Shown here: in pieces, positions 7,614 through 14,862 of the stretch
How positions within the stretch are numbered: the stretch's first letter is position 1
Layout of the letters: each line of letters begins with the position of its first letter
DNA from: an uncultured Clostridia bacterium
GTDB taxonomy: Bacteria; Bacillota; Clostridia; Oscillospirales; Acutalibacteraceae
DNA length: 34,791 bases
NCBI GenBank assembly: GCA_944384985.1
Contig: CALWVM010000021.1
Coordinates: 1-34,791 of the forward strand
Direction of reading: 5' to 3'
Translations under genes and position numbers: made by a program
Notes under the pieces: model-generated
Seen by the model: only the letters and a program-made list of their open reading frames with translations
Database searches by the model: none
Told to the model about the DNA's origin: nothing

Positions 7614-7642
7614 TTGAAGCATGAGAAGTCTTATGGTATAAT
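7614..7642 (+). promoter_or_regulatory. Promoter of trkA-trkH
   Basis: TTGAAG (7614-7619) and a perfect TATAAT (7637-7642) are spaced by 17 bp. The -10 box lies 34 nt before the trkA start, and AAGGGG provides the ribosome site. Confidence 0.75.
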
Positions 7643-7676
7643 AACTAAGTTTTAAGCAGAAAGGGGAACCCACAGC

Positions 7677-9035
7677 ATGAATATCGCGATTGTCGGCGAT
7701 GGGAAGGTCGGCGCGGCGCTCACTGAGCATCTTTCCAAAGAAGGACACGACATAGTCGTGATCGACAAGGACCCGCGCGTCGTGGAAGAGATGGCAAACG
7801 CCTATGACGTGATGGGGCTTTGCGGCAACGGCGCAAGCTACAAGGTGCAAAAAGAAGCGGGCGTAGATAAGGCGCGGCTGTTGATTGCGGCGACTTCGTC
7901 GGACGAACTGAATATTCTCTGCTGCCTTGTGGCGAAAAAGGTCGGGGCGCACCACACCATCGCGCGCGTCCGAAATCCCGAATATGCGCACCATCTGCAT
8001 TTCTTCAAAAAAGAGCTGGGCTTGAGCCTTGTAGTCAACCCCGAGTTCGCCGCCGCCAATGAGATCGCGCGCGTCCTGCGGTTCCCGACCGCCATCAATA
8101 TGGAGAGCTTCGCCGGCGACCGCGTGGATCTTGCGGAAATCAAGATCGGCGCGGACAACCCCCTTGCCGGCCTTTGTGTCCGCGATATTCCCTCACGCTT
8201 CAAATCTCGCGTGCTGCTGTGCGCGGTGCAGCGGGACGATCAGGTCTATATCCCGAACGGCAGCTTCCGGCTGGAGGCGGGCGACCGTATCCATTTCACA
8301 TCCGGCCGCAGCGACATGGTCGCGTTCATGAAAGAGCTTGGCATTTATAAGCATCGGACCAAAAATGTGCTCATTGCCGGCGGCGGAAAAATGGGCTATT
8401 ATCTGGCGCGCCAGCTTTCCGAGACAGGGCATAAGGTCAAGGTGATCGAGATCAATGAGTCGCGCGCCGAACAGCTTGCCGATATGCTTCCGCATGCTGA
8501 CGTGGTCTGCGGCGACGGTTCCGACCGCGCGGTGCTGCTCGAGCAGGGTCTCGACAATCAGGACGCCTTTGTCGCCCTGACGACGATTGATGAAGAGAAC
8601 ATCATCACCACCATGTATGCCGCGTCTCTGGGCGTAAGCAAAACGGTGGCGAAAGTCAACCGCGTGTCGCACGATATTTTGCGCAGCATCGGCATCGACA
8701 CCGCCGTTTCCTCTAAGACGATCGCGGCGAACCAGATCCTCGGCTATGTGCGCGCGCTGGAAAATTCGGGCAGCAGCAGTGTGCAGACGCTTTATAAGCT
8801 GGTGGACGACCGCGTGGAGGCGCTGGAATTCCGCATTGTGTCCGGGGATGCGTTTTATGTAGGCTGTGCGCTTAAAGAATTGCAGCTCAAAGACGATGTG
8901 ATGATCGGCTGCATCATCCGCAAGGGCAAATTTATTTACCCGGGCGGCGACGATGTGATCGAGGCGGGCGACAATGTGATTGTCATCAGCGCCGCAAAGG
9001 ACAGCTTTACTGACTTTCAGGAGATTTTTCGCTGA
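7677..9035 (+). CDS. trkA: Trk system potassium uptake regulatory protein TrkA
   Basis: A 452-residue cytosolic protein made of two RCK modules, each a Rossmann NAD(H)-binding RCK_N followed by RCK_C. The first dinucleotide motif is IVGDGKVG (residues 5-12) and the second, VLIAGGGKMGYYLARQ, begins near residue 231. The length matches the double-RCK TrkA type rather than the single-module KtrA type. It gates the TrkH potassium channel in response to bound nucleotide. trkH follows after 21 nt in the same operon. The first module also carries an acidic residue (D31 region, VVIDKD) at the end of beta 2, as expected for NAD binding. Confidence 0.96.
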   Translation: MNIAIVGDGKVGAALTEHLSKEGHDIVVIDKDPRVVEEMANAYDVMGLCGNGASYKVQKEAGVDKARLLIAATSSDELNILCCLVAKKVGAHHTIARVRNPEYAHHLHFFKKELGLSLVVNPEFAAANEIARVLRFPTAINMESFAGDRVDLAEIKIGADNPLAGLCVRDIPSRFKSRVLLCAVQRDDQVYIPNGSFRLEAGDRIHFTSGRSDMVAFMKELGIYKHRTKNVLIAGGGKMGYYLARQLSETGHKVKVIEINESRAEQLADMLPHADVVCGDGSDRAVLLEQGLDNQDAFVALTTIDEENIITTMYAASLGVSKTVAKVNRVSHDILRSIGIDTAVSSKTIAANQILGYVRALENSGSSSVQTLYKLVDDRVEALEFRIVSGDAFYVGCALKELQLKDDVMIGCIIRKGKFIYPGGDDVIEAGDNVIVISAAKDSFTDFQEIFR

Positions 9036-9056
9036 AGCGCAGGGGGATAACGGCAA

Positions 9057-10508
9057 ATGAATTATAGAATGGTCAGTACGACCGTCGGAAAGATCCTGCT
9101 CGCCGAGGCGATTTTGCTTCTGCTGCCGCTCGGCGTGGGTGTATATTACAAAGAAGGCATGGCCACGATGGCAGCATTTTTGATTACCATCGCTTTGCTG
9201 CTGGTCTGCGGGCTTTTGCTGGAGATCAAAAAGCCGCGCCACCGCCGGATGTATGCGCGGGAAGGCTTCATGATCGTGGCGATCTCGTGGGTGCTCATCT
9301 CGCTGTTCGGCGCGTTGCCGTTCGTGATTTCGGGCACGATCCCGGATTTTGCGGACGCGTTTTTTGAAACCGTGTCGGGCTTTACCACAACGGGCGCGAC
9401 CGCGCTGCCTGAGATCGAGAGCCTGCCGAAAAGCATGCTGTTTTGGCGCAGCTTTACGCACTGGGTAGGCGGCATGGGGATCCTCGTGTTTGTGCTCGCG
9501 TTTTTGCCGCAGTCCGAGAACCAGTCCACCATGATTATGCGCGCCGAAGTTCCCGGTCCTACAAAAGGCAAGCTGGTTTCCAAGGCGATGGTGACGGCGC
9601 GGATCTTATATGCGATCTATTTTGTGCTCACTGTGGCAGAGATTGTGCTGCTGCTTTTGGGCGGGATGCCGCTGTTTGATGCGGTCACCAATGCGTTTTC
9701 TACCGCGGGCACGGGCGGCTTTTCCGTGCGCAATGCGAGCATCGCCGCATACGACAGCCTGTATGCGGATGTGGTCATTTCCGTATTTATGATTTTATTC
9801 GGCGTGAACTTCAACCTGTATTACCTGTTGCTGCTGCGCCAGTTCGGGCGGGTGTTCAAAAGCGAAGAACTGCGCTGGTATTTGGGGACTATCGCGTTTT
9901 CTACGCTTGTGATCGCCGTTAACATATTGCCCCTATACGGCCGCTTCACCACGGCGCTGCGTTACGCAGGCTTTCAGGTCTCGTCTGTCATTACCACAAC
10001 GGGATTTGCCACGGCGGATTATACCCAGTGGCCCATCCTTTCGCAAGTGGTGCTTTTGGGGCTGTTCTGCATCGGGGCGTGCGCCGGGTCCACGGGCGGC
10101 GGCTTTAAGGTTGAGCGCCTGATGGTGCTTTGCAAAACGGTCGTTGCGCAGATCAAAAAAGCAATCAACGGCCGCGCGGTCGTGCCCGTGAAAGTGGACG
10201 GCAGAATGGTCGATTCCAATTATATCCGCGGGGTGCTGACCTATTTGGGCGCTTATGTCGCCATGGTGTTTGTCGGGATCTTCCTCATCTGTTTCGATGA
10301 TGTGACCATGGAAGAGGCAATCGGCGGCGTACTGACCTGCTTTAACAACGTCGGTCCGTCTTTCGGGCGCATGAGCCCGGTCGGCAATTTTGGGATCCTC
10401 ACCAGCTTTTCAAAGTATGTGTTGTCCTTTTTAATGCTGGCGGGACGCCTGGAAATCTACCCCATGCTCATCCTCTTTTACTATAAGGCGTGGAAACGCC
10501 GCAACTAA
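9057..10508 (+). CDS. trkH: Trk-type potassium uptake membrane protein TrkH
   Basis: A 483-residue integral membrane protein with about ten hydrophobic segments. The four pore-loop motifs of the TrkH/KtrB family are all visible: TTTGATA, STAGTGGFS, TTTGFATADY and NNVGPSFGR. These form the potassium selectivity filter. GSTGGGFKVER marks the linker near the intramembrane gate. It works with TrkA, encoded directly upstream, to import potassium driven by membrane potential or ion gradient. The operon ends at a strong terminator 15 nt downstream. Confidence 0.96.
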   Translation: MNYRMVSTTVGKILLAEAILLLLPLGVGVYYKEGMATMAAFLITIALLLVCGLLLEIKKPRHRRMYAREGFMIVAISWVLISLFGALPFVISGTIPDFADAFFETVSGFTTTGATALPEIESLPKSMLFWRSFTHWVGGMGILVFVLAFLPQSENQSTMIMRAEVPGPTKGKLVSKAMVTARILYAIYFVLTVAEIVLLLLGGMPLFDAVTNAFSTAGTGGFSVRNASIAAYDSLYADVVISVFMILFGVNFNLYYLLLLRQFGRVFKSEELRWYLGTIAFSTLVIAVNILPLYGRFTTALRYAGFQVSSVITTTGFATADYTQWPILSQVVLLGLFCIGACAGSTGGGFKVERLMVLCKTVVAQIKKAINGRAVVPVKVDGRMVDSNYIRGVLTYLGAYVAMVFVGIFLICFDDVTMEEAIGGVLTCFNNVGPSFGRMSPVGNFGILTSFSKYVLSFLMLAGRLEIYPMLILFYYKAWKRRN

Positions 10509-10523
10509 GATTCGGCAGAGCTT

Positions 10524-10563
10524 ACAGCCCGCGAAAAGGTTTTACTTTTCGCGGGCTGTTTTG
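10524..10563 (+). terminator. Terminator of trkA-trkH
   Basis: A perfect 15-bp stem (10524-10538 with 10545-10559) with a 6-nt loop is followed by a short T run. Confidence 0.88.
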
Positions 10564-10595
10564 ACAGAGGTGAAAATCGAACATTTTGATCGTTT

Positions 10596-10626
10596 TTCGA
10601 AAGGATGTGCGCAGGATTTCGAAAGT
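10596..10626 (+). promoter_or_regulatory. Candidate operator: TTCGAAAG direct repeat
   Basis: TTCGAAAG occurs at 10596-10603 and again at 10618-10625, spaced 22 bp (about two helical turns), some 70 bp above the GH36 promoter. This could be an activator site, such as for an AraC-type regulator. No regulator gene is adjacent. Confidence 0.35.
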
Positions 10627-10695
10627 ATCAGGTCCGCATTTGCGCTATGCTGGAAAGCACCGTGATAATTCCTAAGTTTTTGCGTACGTTTTCGC

Positions 10696-10724
10696 TGGAA
10701 AAGGGTCGCGGAATCTGTTATGAT
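10696..10724 (+). promoter_or_regulatory. Promoter of the GH36 gene
   Basis: TGGAAA (10696-10701) and TATGAT (10719-10724) are spaced by 17 bp, 32 nt before the start codon. The -35 hexamer is identical to that of the GH101-like gene. AAAAGGGG supplies the ribosome site. Confidence 0.5.
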
Positions 10725-10756
10725 ACCGTTGAAATCAGCGGAAAAGGGGAGTTTAT

Positions 10757-12844
10757 ATGCCCATTTTTGTAAAAGACAGGATCTTTGTTCTGGAAACCGA
10801 GCACACGCAGTATGCGTTCGGCGTGGATGAAAACAGTTACAGCCGGCATTTGCACTGGGGCGCGAAATGCGATCCGGCAGACTTTTTTATGCAGACGTTC
10901 GGCGACGAAAACTCCAACCATACCATGCTCGACGAATACCGGCAGGAATATACCGTTTTCGGTTCAACGATGTATCGCGCGTGCGCGCTGAAGGTGCGCT
11001 TCCCCGACGGCTGCCGCGAAGTGGAATTGCAGTATCTGGACTATGAAAAGGCAGAGGATACGCTAAAGGTCCGCTTTCAGGACCGTTCATATCCGCTGCG
11101 CGTTACGTTATGCTATAAAATCACCGCCGGGCTGGATATCCTTACGCGCTGGGTGACGCTTGAAAATACGGGCGATGCGCCCATTTTGCTCGAAAAGGTT
11201 TGCAGCGCAGAATTTTCACTGCCGTCGCAAAAACCGTATACCTTCCGCAACACCAACGGCGCGTGGGGCGGCGAGGGCGTCGAGTGCGTGCAGACGCTCA
11301 CAGGCGGCGCGCTGGTGTTTGAAAGCCGCCGCGGCATCTCCGGGCACAACCAGTCGCCGTATTTCATTGCGTATCAAAATGCCGATGAGTTTTCAGGCGA
11401 CGTCTTTTTTGCCGCACTCGCATACAGCGGCAATTTCAAGGTGAGTGCTTCGCGCGACCTTTACAGCTTTACGCGCGTGCATATGGGGCTCAATGATTTT
11501 GACTTTTCCTATACGCTCAAAGGCGGCGAGACTTTCGAAACGCCGAAAGTATTTTTCGGGTGCACAGAAGGCTTTGGCGATATGTCACGCCAGATGCACA
11601 AATTCGTCCGCCGGGCGGTGCTGCCGAAAGCCTTTGCCGAAAAACCGCTGCCCGTGCTTTACAATTCCTGGGAGGCGACGGGTTTTGACGTGAACAGCGA
11701 AAACCAGATGCGCCTTGCCGAAAAGGCGGCTGCGGCGGGCGTGGAACTGTTCGTGATGGACGACGGCTGGTTCGGCGCGCGCAGTGACGACCGCGCGGGG
11801 CTTGGGGATTGGTTCGTCAACCGTGAAAAATTCCCGAACGGGCTTCGGGAGCTCATCGAGCATGTCAACGCGCTCGGTATGGATTTCGGCATCTGGGTCG
11901 AGCCGGAAATGGTCAACGCCGACAGCGACCTGTTCCGTGCGCACCCTGACTGGACCTACCATTACAATACGCGCACCCCGCACGAACTGCGCAACCAGCG
12001 GGTGCTTAACCTCACGCGCCCCGACGTGCAGGCGTATCTGTTCGAACGGTTGGATGCACTGTTGACGGAAAACAACATCCGCTATGTCAAATGGGATATG
12101 AACCGTCCGTTTTCCGAAACCGGTGCGGAAAATCTTGAAAACCCGCAAATGCTCTGGTATCTGCACACCATGGCGGTATACGATCTGGTAGACCGCCTGC
12201 GTGCGCGCCATCCGCAGGTGCAGTTTGAAAGCTGTGCTTCGGGCGGCGGGCGGTCGGACCTTGGCGCGCTGCTGCACTTCGACGAAGTATGGCCCAGCGA
12301 CAACACCGACGCGATTGACCGCATGACGCTGCAAAAAACCTATACGCTGCTGCGCCCCGTGAAAACCATGCGCGCGTGGGTTACGGACGTCGGCGGCCCG
12401 AATAAACCCACCTCGCTGGAATTCCGTTTCAACATCGCCATGCAGGGGGCTTTGAGCCTCGGCGGCAATTTGACAAAATACAGCGACGCAGATATGGCGA
12501 TCTGCAAAAAGAACGTAGAATTGTATAAAGAGATTCGCCCGCTCGTGCAGTTCGGCGACCTGTATCGCCTTGCCGATGCGGACGAAGATGAATTCCTGTG
12601 CACGCAGTACGTCGATCCCGAGAAAAAACAAAGCGTCGTGTTCCTTGCCGCGCGCGGCACGCGGTTTTATAAAAAGCGCGTGACCCTGCGCCTTGCAGGG
12701 CTGGAGCCCACCCGCCGGTATCGGCTGGACTTTGACGGCAATGCGCTGGAAAAAAGCGGCGCGTATCTGATGGAAGTCGGCCTGCCCGCCCACATCCGCG
12801 GCGCGGATTATAACAAGATCGTGCGCATCTTCACGGCGGAATGA
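10757..12844 (+). CDS. Alpha-galactosidase, GH36
   Basis: A 695-residue enzyme of the usual GH36 length for the tetrameric bacterial subgroup. The N-terminal beta-sandwich (about 1-290) is followed by a TIM barrel and a small C-terminal beta domain. VMDDGWFGAR, WVEPEMVN, KWDMNR and CASGGGRSD are family signatures. D447 in KWDMNR is the expected nucleophile and D515 in PSDNTD the expected acid/base. It would release terminal alpha-1,6- or alpha-1,3-galactose from raffinose-type sugars, galactomannan fragments or host glycans; which one is not resolved by sequence. There is no signal peptide, so it should act in the cytosol on imported oligosaccharides, but no transporter lies in the window. 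Confidence 0.95.
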   Translation: MPIFVKDRIFVLETEHTQYAFGVDENSYSRHLHWGAKCDPADFFMQTFGDENSNHTMLDEYRQEYTVFGSTMYRACALKVRFPDGCREVELQYLDYEKAEDTLKVRFQDRSYPLRVTLCYKITAGLDILTRWVTLENTGDAPILLEKVCSAEFSLPSQKPYTFRNTNGAWGGEGVECVQTLTGGALVFESRRGISGHNQSPYFIAYQNADEFSGDVFFAALAYSGNFKVSASRDLYSFTRVHMGLNDFDFSYTLKGGETFETPKVFFGCTEGFGDMSRQMHKFVRRAVLPKAFAEKPLPVLYNSWEATGFDVNSENQMRLAEKAAAAGVELFVMDDGWFGARSDDRAGLGDWFVNREKFPNGLRELIEHVNALGMDFGIWVEPEMVNADSDLFRAHPDWTYHYNTRTPHELRNQRVLNLTRPDVQAYLFERLDALLTENNIRYVKWDMNRPFSETGAENLENPQMLWYLHTMAVYDLVDRLRARHPQVQFESCASGGGRSDLGALLHFDEVWPSDNTDAIDRMTLQKTYTLLRPVKTMRAWVTDVGGPNKPTSLEFRFNIAMQGALSLGGNLTKYSDADMAICKKNVELYKEIRPLVQFGDLYRLADADEDEFLCTQYVDPEKKQSVVFLAARGTRFYKKRVTLRLAGLEPTRRYRLDFDGNALEKSGAYLMEVGLPAHIRGADYNKIVRIFTAE

Positions 12845-12860
12845 CCGGCTGACGCAGGAT

Positions 12861-12918
12861 TTCCACGCCCGCCAAAATTGCCCGAACGCGTAGTGGCGGG
12901 CTTCCACGCCCGACAAAA
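12861..12918. repeat. Short direct repeat, two units of 17 nt
   Basis: Two copies of TTCCACGCCCGNCAAAA lie at 12861-12877 and 12902-12918, matching at 16 of 17 bases with a 41-nt period. The second copy is part of the left arm of the inverted-repeat element below. Confidence 0.6.
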
Positions 12919-13033
12919 AGCCCTGGCTTTTGATTCAAATTCCGGCAAAACAGACGGATAGTTTCCAGAACGGCAAGAAGTCTTTCTCACGTCGATTTGT
13001 TCACAGGCAGGCATGGAAGTCTGCCACTACGCG
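12887..13033. repeat. Element of about 147 bp with imperfect terminal inverted repeats
   Basis: The 26-nt ends (12887-12912 and 13008-13033) are inverted copies matching at 22 of 26 bases by my alignment. All four differences are transitions. The inside holds no credible ORF and I see no target-site duplication. It resembles a small non-autonomous (MITE-like) or interspersed repeat, but that needs other genomic copies to prove. Confidence 0.45.
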
Positions 13034-13087
13034 GTTTGTACAAACGTTGAATTGCTTGCATTCTCAAGACTGCCTTTTTGTCCTTTT

Positions 13088-13127
13088 GACGAGGGGGCTG
13101 TCGCCGTAAGGCGGCTGGGGGAGAGAC
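13088..13127 (+). repeat. Interspersed hairpin repeat, copy 1
   Basis: Pattern GACGAGGGGGCTGTC, a short variable hairpin (GCCGTAAGGC), then GGCTGGGGGAGAGAC. Two further copies follow, one inverted. The 5' GC-rich arm present in copy 3 is lost here. Confidence 0.6.
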
Positions 13128-13155
13128 AATACGGTTGCTGTTTTTCTTTATTTAT

Positions 13156-13211
13156 GTCTCTCCCTCCGTCTTTTGCCTATGGCAAAATCCACCTCCCTCA
13201 TCAGAGGGAGG
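13156..13211 (-). repeat. Interspersed hairpin repeat, copy 2 (inverted)
   Basis: On the minus strand this reads CCTCCCTCTGATGAGGGAGG, a variable hairpin built on TTTTGCC/GGCAAAA, then GACGGAGGGAGAGAC. It has the same architecture as copies 1 and 3. Confidence 0.6.
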
Positions 13212-13245
13212 AAAGGGTTAGTACAGATTTTTGGTTTTCACTTTT

Positions 13246-13294
13246 GCCCCCTCTGACGAGGGGGCTGTCGAGCAAAGCGAGACTGGGGGAGAGA
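13246..13294 (+). repeat. Interspersed hairpin repeat, copy 3 (full length)
   Basis: The most complete copy: a CCCCCTC/GAGGGGG hairpin, CTGTC, an inner small hairpin (GAGCAAAGCGAG), then ACTGGGGGAGAGA. Elements of this look are widespread in gut clostridial genomes as far as I recall; their role is not established. Confidence 0.6.
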
Positions 13295-13310
13295 ATGGAC
13301 CTGTTTCTAC

Positions 13311-13330
13311 GGCGGGGGCAAGCCCCCGCC
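13311..13330. repeat. GC-rich palindrome
   Basis: GGCGGGGGC, AA, GCCCCCGCC form a perfect 9-bp stem between repeat copy 3 and the first HTH gene. There is no T run after it, so it is probably another interspersed repeat rather than a terminator. The rest of 12845-13433 holds no gene that I can support. Confidence 0.5.
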
Positions 13331-13433
13331 CTACGCGCTGGAAATTTCACACTCGAATTAAAATAGGCTATGCATAGTCTATATTTTGTTTTTGACTTCG
13401 GTATCCTATAAGCAGAACTTTCGGAGGTGCGAT

Positions 13434-13676
13434 ATGGATACCGTTACTGCGATTCGTAACCGCATTTTGCAGCTCTGCGGCGAACGAAATATTTCTGTGA
13501 ATCGGATTGCCAATCTTGCGGGGCTGCCGCCGTCATCCGTGAAAAATATACTGTACGGAAAGAGCCAAAACCCGAAAATTATCACGATTAAATCGCTTTG
13601 CGACGGTTTCGGCATCACGCTCGGCGAGTTTTTCTCCACGCCGGAATTCGACGCGCTCGAGCAAACTCTAAAATGA
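13434..13676 (+). CDS. Small HTH (Xre/Cro-type) transcriptional regulator, copy A
   Basis: An 80-residue protein that is essentially one lambda-repressor-like HTH domain. The ATG at 13434 follows CGGAGGTG at good spacing. Helices 2-3 correspond to NRIANLAGLPPSSVKNILYG and the C-terminal helix to LCDGFGITLGEFF. It lacks a sensor domain. Its last 25 or so residues are nearly identical, also at DNA level, to those of the next gene, while the DNA-reading half differs strongly. It probably binds its own or neighbouring promoters. CTATGCATAG, a perfect 10-bp palindrome at 13368-13377 upstream, is one possible site. Confidence 0.88.
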   Translation: MDTVTAIRNRILQLCGERNISVNRIANLAGLPPSSVKNILYGKSQNPKIITIKSLCDGFGITLGEFFSTPEFDALEQTLK

Positions 13677-13702
13677 ATATAAGAGCATAGCTCCAAGGCA
13701 GC

Positions 13703-13718
13703 ATACGCGTTCGCGTAT
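13703..13718. promoter_or_regulatory. Inverted repeat between the two HTH genes
   Basis: ATACGCG, TT, CGCGTAT is a perfect 7-bp inverted repeat 27 nt after the stop of HTH copy A. It is a candidate operator for one of these regulators, or a weak hairpin; there is no T run. Confidence 0.4.
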
Positions 13719-13739
13719 ACGCACAAGCGAAGAATCGGA

Positions 13740-13770
13740 TACACTCATATCGGGTGATACTATGAGTGTA
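13740..13770. promoter_or_regulatory. 10-bp inverted repeat overlapping the start codon of HTH copy B
   Basis: TACACTCATA (13740-13749) and TATGAGTGTA (13761-13770) are perfect inverted copies with an 11-nt loop. The start codon ATG 13762-13764 lies in the right arm and the GGGTGA ribosome site in the loop. As DNA it could be an operator; as RNA it could fold over the start codon. Confidence 0.55.
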
Positions 13771-14004
13771 AAAGATGCTGTCGTGCAAAGAATACAAGAA
13801 CTCTGTGCACAGCAAGACCTTACTTATAATGCTTTGGCAGTTACGTCGGGGGTCACGCCGTCGACTGTATACAGTCTGATGGATGCCCGCCGCCGTGATG
13901 TCTCCATCGTAACCTTGAAAAAGCTTTGCGACGGTTTCGGCATCACGCTCGGCGAGTTTTTCTCCACACCGGAATTCGACGCGCTCGAACAGGAGATCCA
14001 ATGA
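13762..14004 (+). CDS. Small HTH (Xre/Cro-type) transcriptional regulator, copy B
   Basis: An 80-residue HTH protein, the same length as the gene before it. The HTH part reads YNALAVTSGVTPSTVYSLMD and is clearly different from copy A, whereas from LCDGFGITLGEFF onward the two proteins match almost fully. At the DNA level 13923-13991 matches 13595-13663 at about 67 of 69 bases. The stop codon overlaps the comFC start (ATGA), so comFC is translated with it. Two such small regulators in tandem suggest duplication with the recognition half replaced or diverged and the 3' part homogenised. Targets are unknown; the inverted repeat on its own start codon suggests autoregulation. Confidence 0.88.
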   Translation: MSVKDAVVQRIQELCAQQDLTYNALAVTSGVTPSTVYSLMDARRRDVSIVTLKKLCDGFGITLGEFFSTPEFDALEQEIQ

Positions 14005-14771
14005 GTCTCACCGAAAAGCTGTCGGTCGCCGTCGATCGGCTTTTGTGCGCGTTTTTCCCGCGGCGCTGTGTGTATTGCGGTAAGCTTATCGTGCCTGAAC
14101 GCACCGTCTGTGCGGATTGCGAATGCAGTCTGCCGCGTGTCGCGGCTCCCGTCTGTCCGTATTGCGGCTGCGCAAAGGCGGATTGTACCTGCAAGCAGAA
14201 AAAGCTCAAATTCAACGCGATCTGCGCCCCGTTTTATTACGAGGATACGATCGTGCGCGCTGTGCACCGCTTTAAATTTGAGGATAAAGATTTTCTCGCA
14301 CGTCCGTTTTCCCGGGAAATCGCCCTTGCCGTGCGGCGGGATTTCCCCGAAATGTCGTTCGACGCGGTGGCGTTCGTGCCGTTCACCAAGCGGCAGGCGC
14401 GCATGCGCACGTTCAACCCGAGCGAGCTTCTGGCGCGCGAGACGGCAAAGGCGCTGGAACTCCCTTGTGCGCCGTTTTTGGAAAAGCTTTTTGAGACCGA
14501 AACCCAGCACAATCTGTCGCGAACCGCCCGCACGGGCAACGTGTTCGGCGTGTACGAGGTGAAAGACCCCGCCGCCGTGCAGGGCAAACGCATTTTGCTG
14601 GTCGATGACATTAAAACCACAGGCGCGACGCTTTCGGAATGCGCCAAAGTATTGAAGCTCGCAGGCGCTGCCTCCGTGCACGCCGCCACCTTTGCCGTTA
14701 CCCGCAGAAAAAAGCCGGATTCGGCGCATGGAACAGCCGCAGACGGGGAGACTACGGAAAGCGGCAGGTGA
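14001..14771 (+). CDS. comFC: ComFC-family phosphoribosyltransferase
   Basis: A 256-residue ComF/GntX-type protein. The N-terminus carries zinc-finger-like Cys pairs (RRCVYCGK, CADCE, CPYCGCAKADCTC, about residues 17-65). The C-terminal half is a type I PRTase domain with the PRPP loop LLVDDIKTTGATLSECA (about 199-215). In naturally competent bacteria ComFC is needed for DNA uptake, acting in the cytosol; its exact reaction is unsettled. The start at 14001 overlaps the stop of HTH copy B by 4 nt, which favours it over the longer open frame from 13926. comFA, often next to comFC in Bacilli, is not here. Coupling with HTH regulators is unusual but plausible. Confidence 0.9.
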   Translation: MSLTEKLSVAVDRLLCAFFPRRCVYCGKLIVPERTVCADCECSLPRVAAPVCPYCGCAKADCTCKQKKLKFNAICAPFYYEDTIVRAVHRFKFEDKDFLARPFSREIALAVRRDFPEMSFDAVAFVPFTKRQARMRTFNPSELLARETAKALELPCAPFLEKLFETETQHNLSRTARTGNVFGVYEVKDPAAVQGKRILLVDDIKTTGATLSECAKVLKLAGAASVHAATFAVTRRKKPDSAHGTAADGETTESGR

Positions 14772-14827
14772 TTCGTTCGTTCTACCGAAAAAATCCGCCG
14801 AAAAACGACTGAAACCGCGCAATACGC

Positions 14828-14856
14828 TTGACAAATCGAGCCTTTGCTGGTATTCT
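14828..14856 (+). promoter_or_regulatory. Promoter of the valS leader
   Basis: A consensus TTGACA (14828-14833) and TATTCT (14851-14856) are spaced by exactly 17 bp, placing the transcript start near 14863, at the head of the T-box leader. Confidence 0.8.
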
Positions 14857-14862
14857 ATTTGC

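Noticed and set aside
8193-9461. Long minus-strand open frame (422 residues) opposite trkA and trkH
   Set aside because: It lies antisense to two clear genes with intact motifs, crosses their boundary and has a His/Arg/Gln-rich composition typical of a shadow frame in GC-rich coding DNA.
11585-12916. Long minus-strand open frame (443 residues) opposite the GH36 gene
   Set aside because: Fully antisense to a gene with catalytic motifs, no ribosome site and no recognisable domain.
13088-13294. Repeats as a possible CRISPR array
   Set aside because: Only three copies, one inverted, of unequal length and with no constant repeat-spacer pattern; no cas genes in the window.
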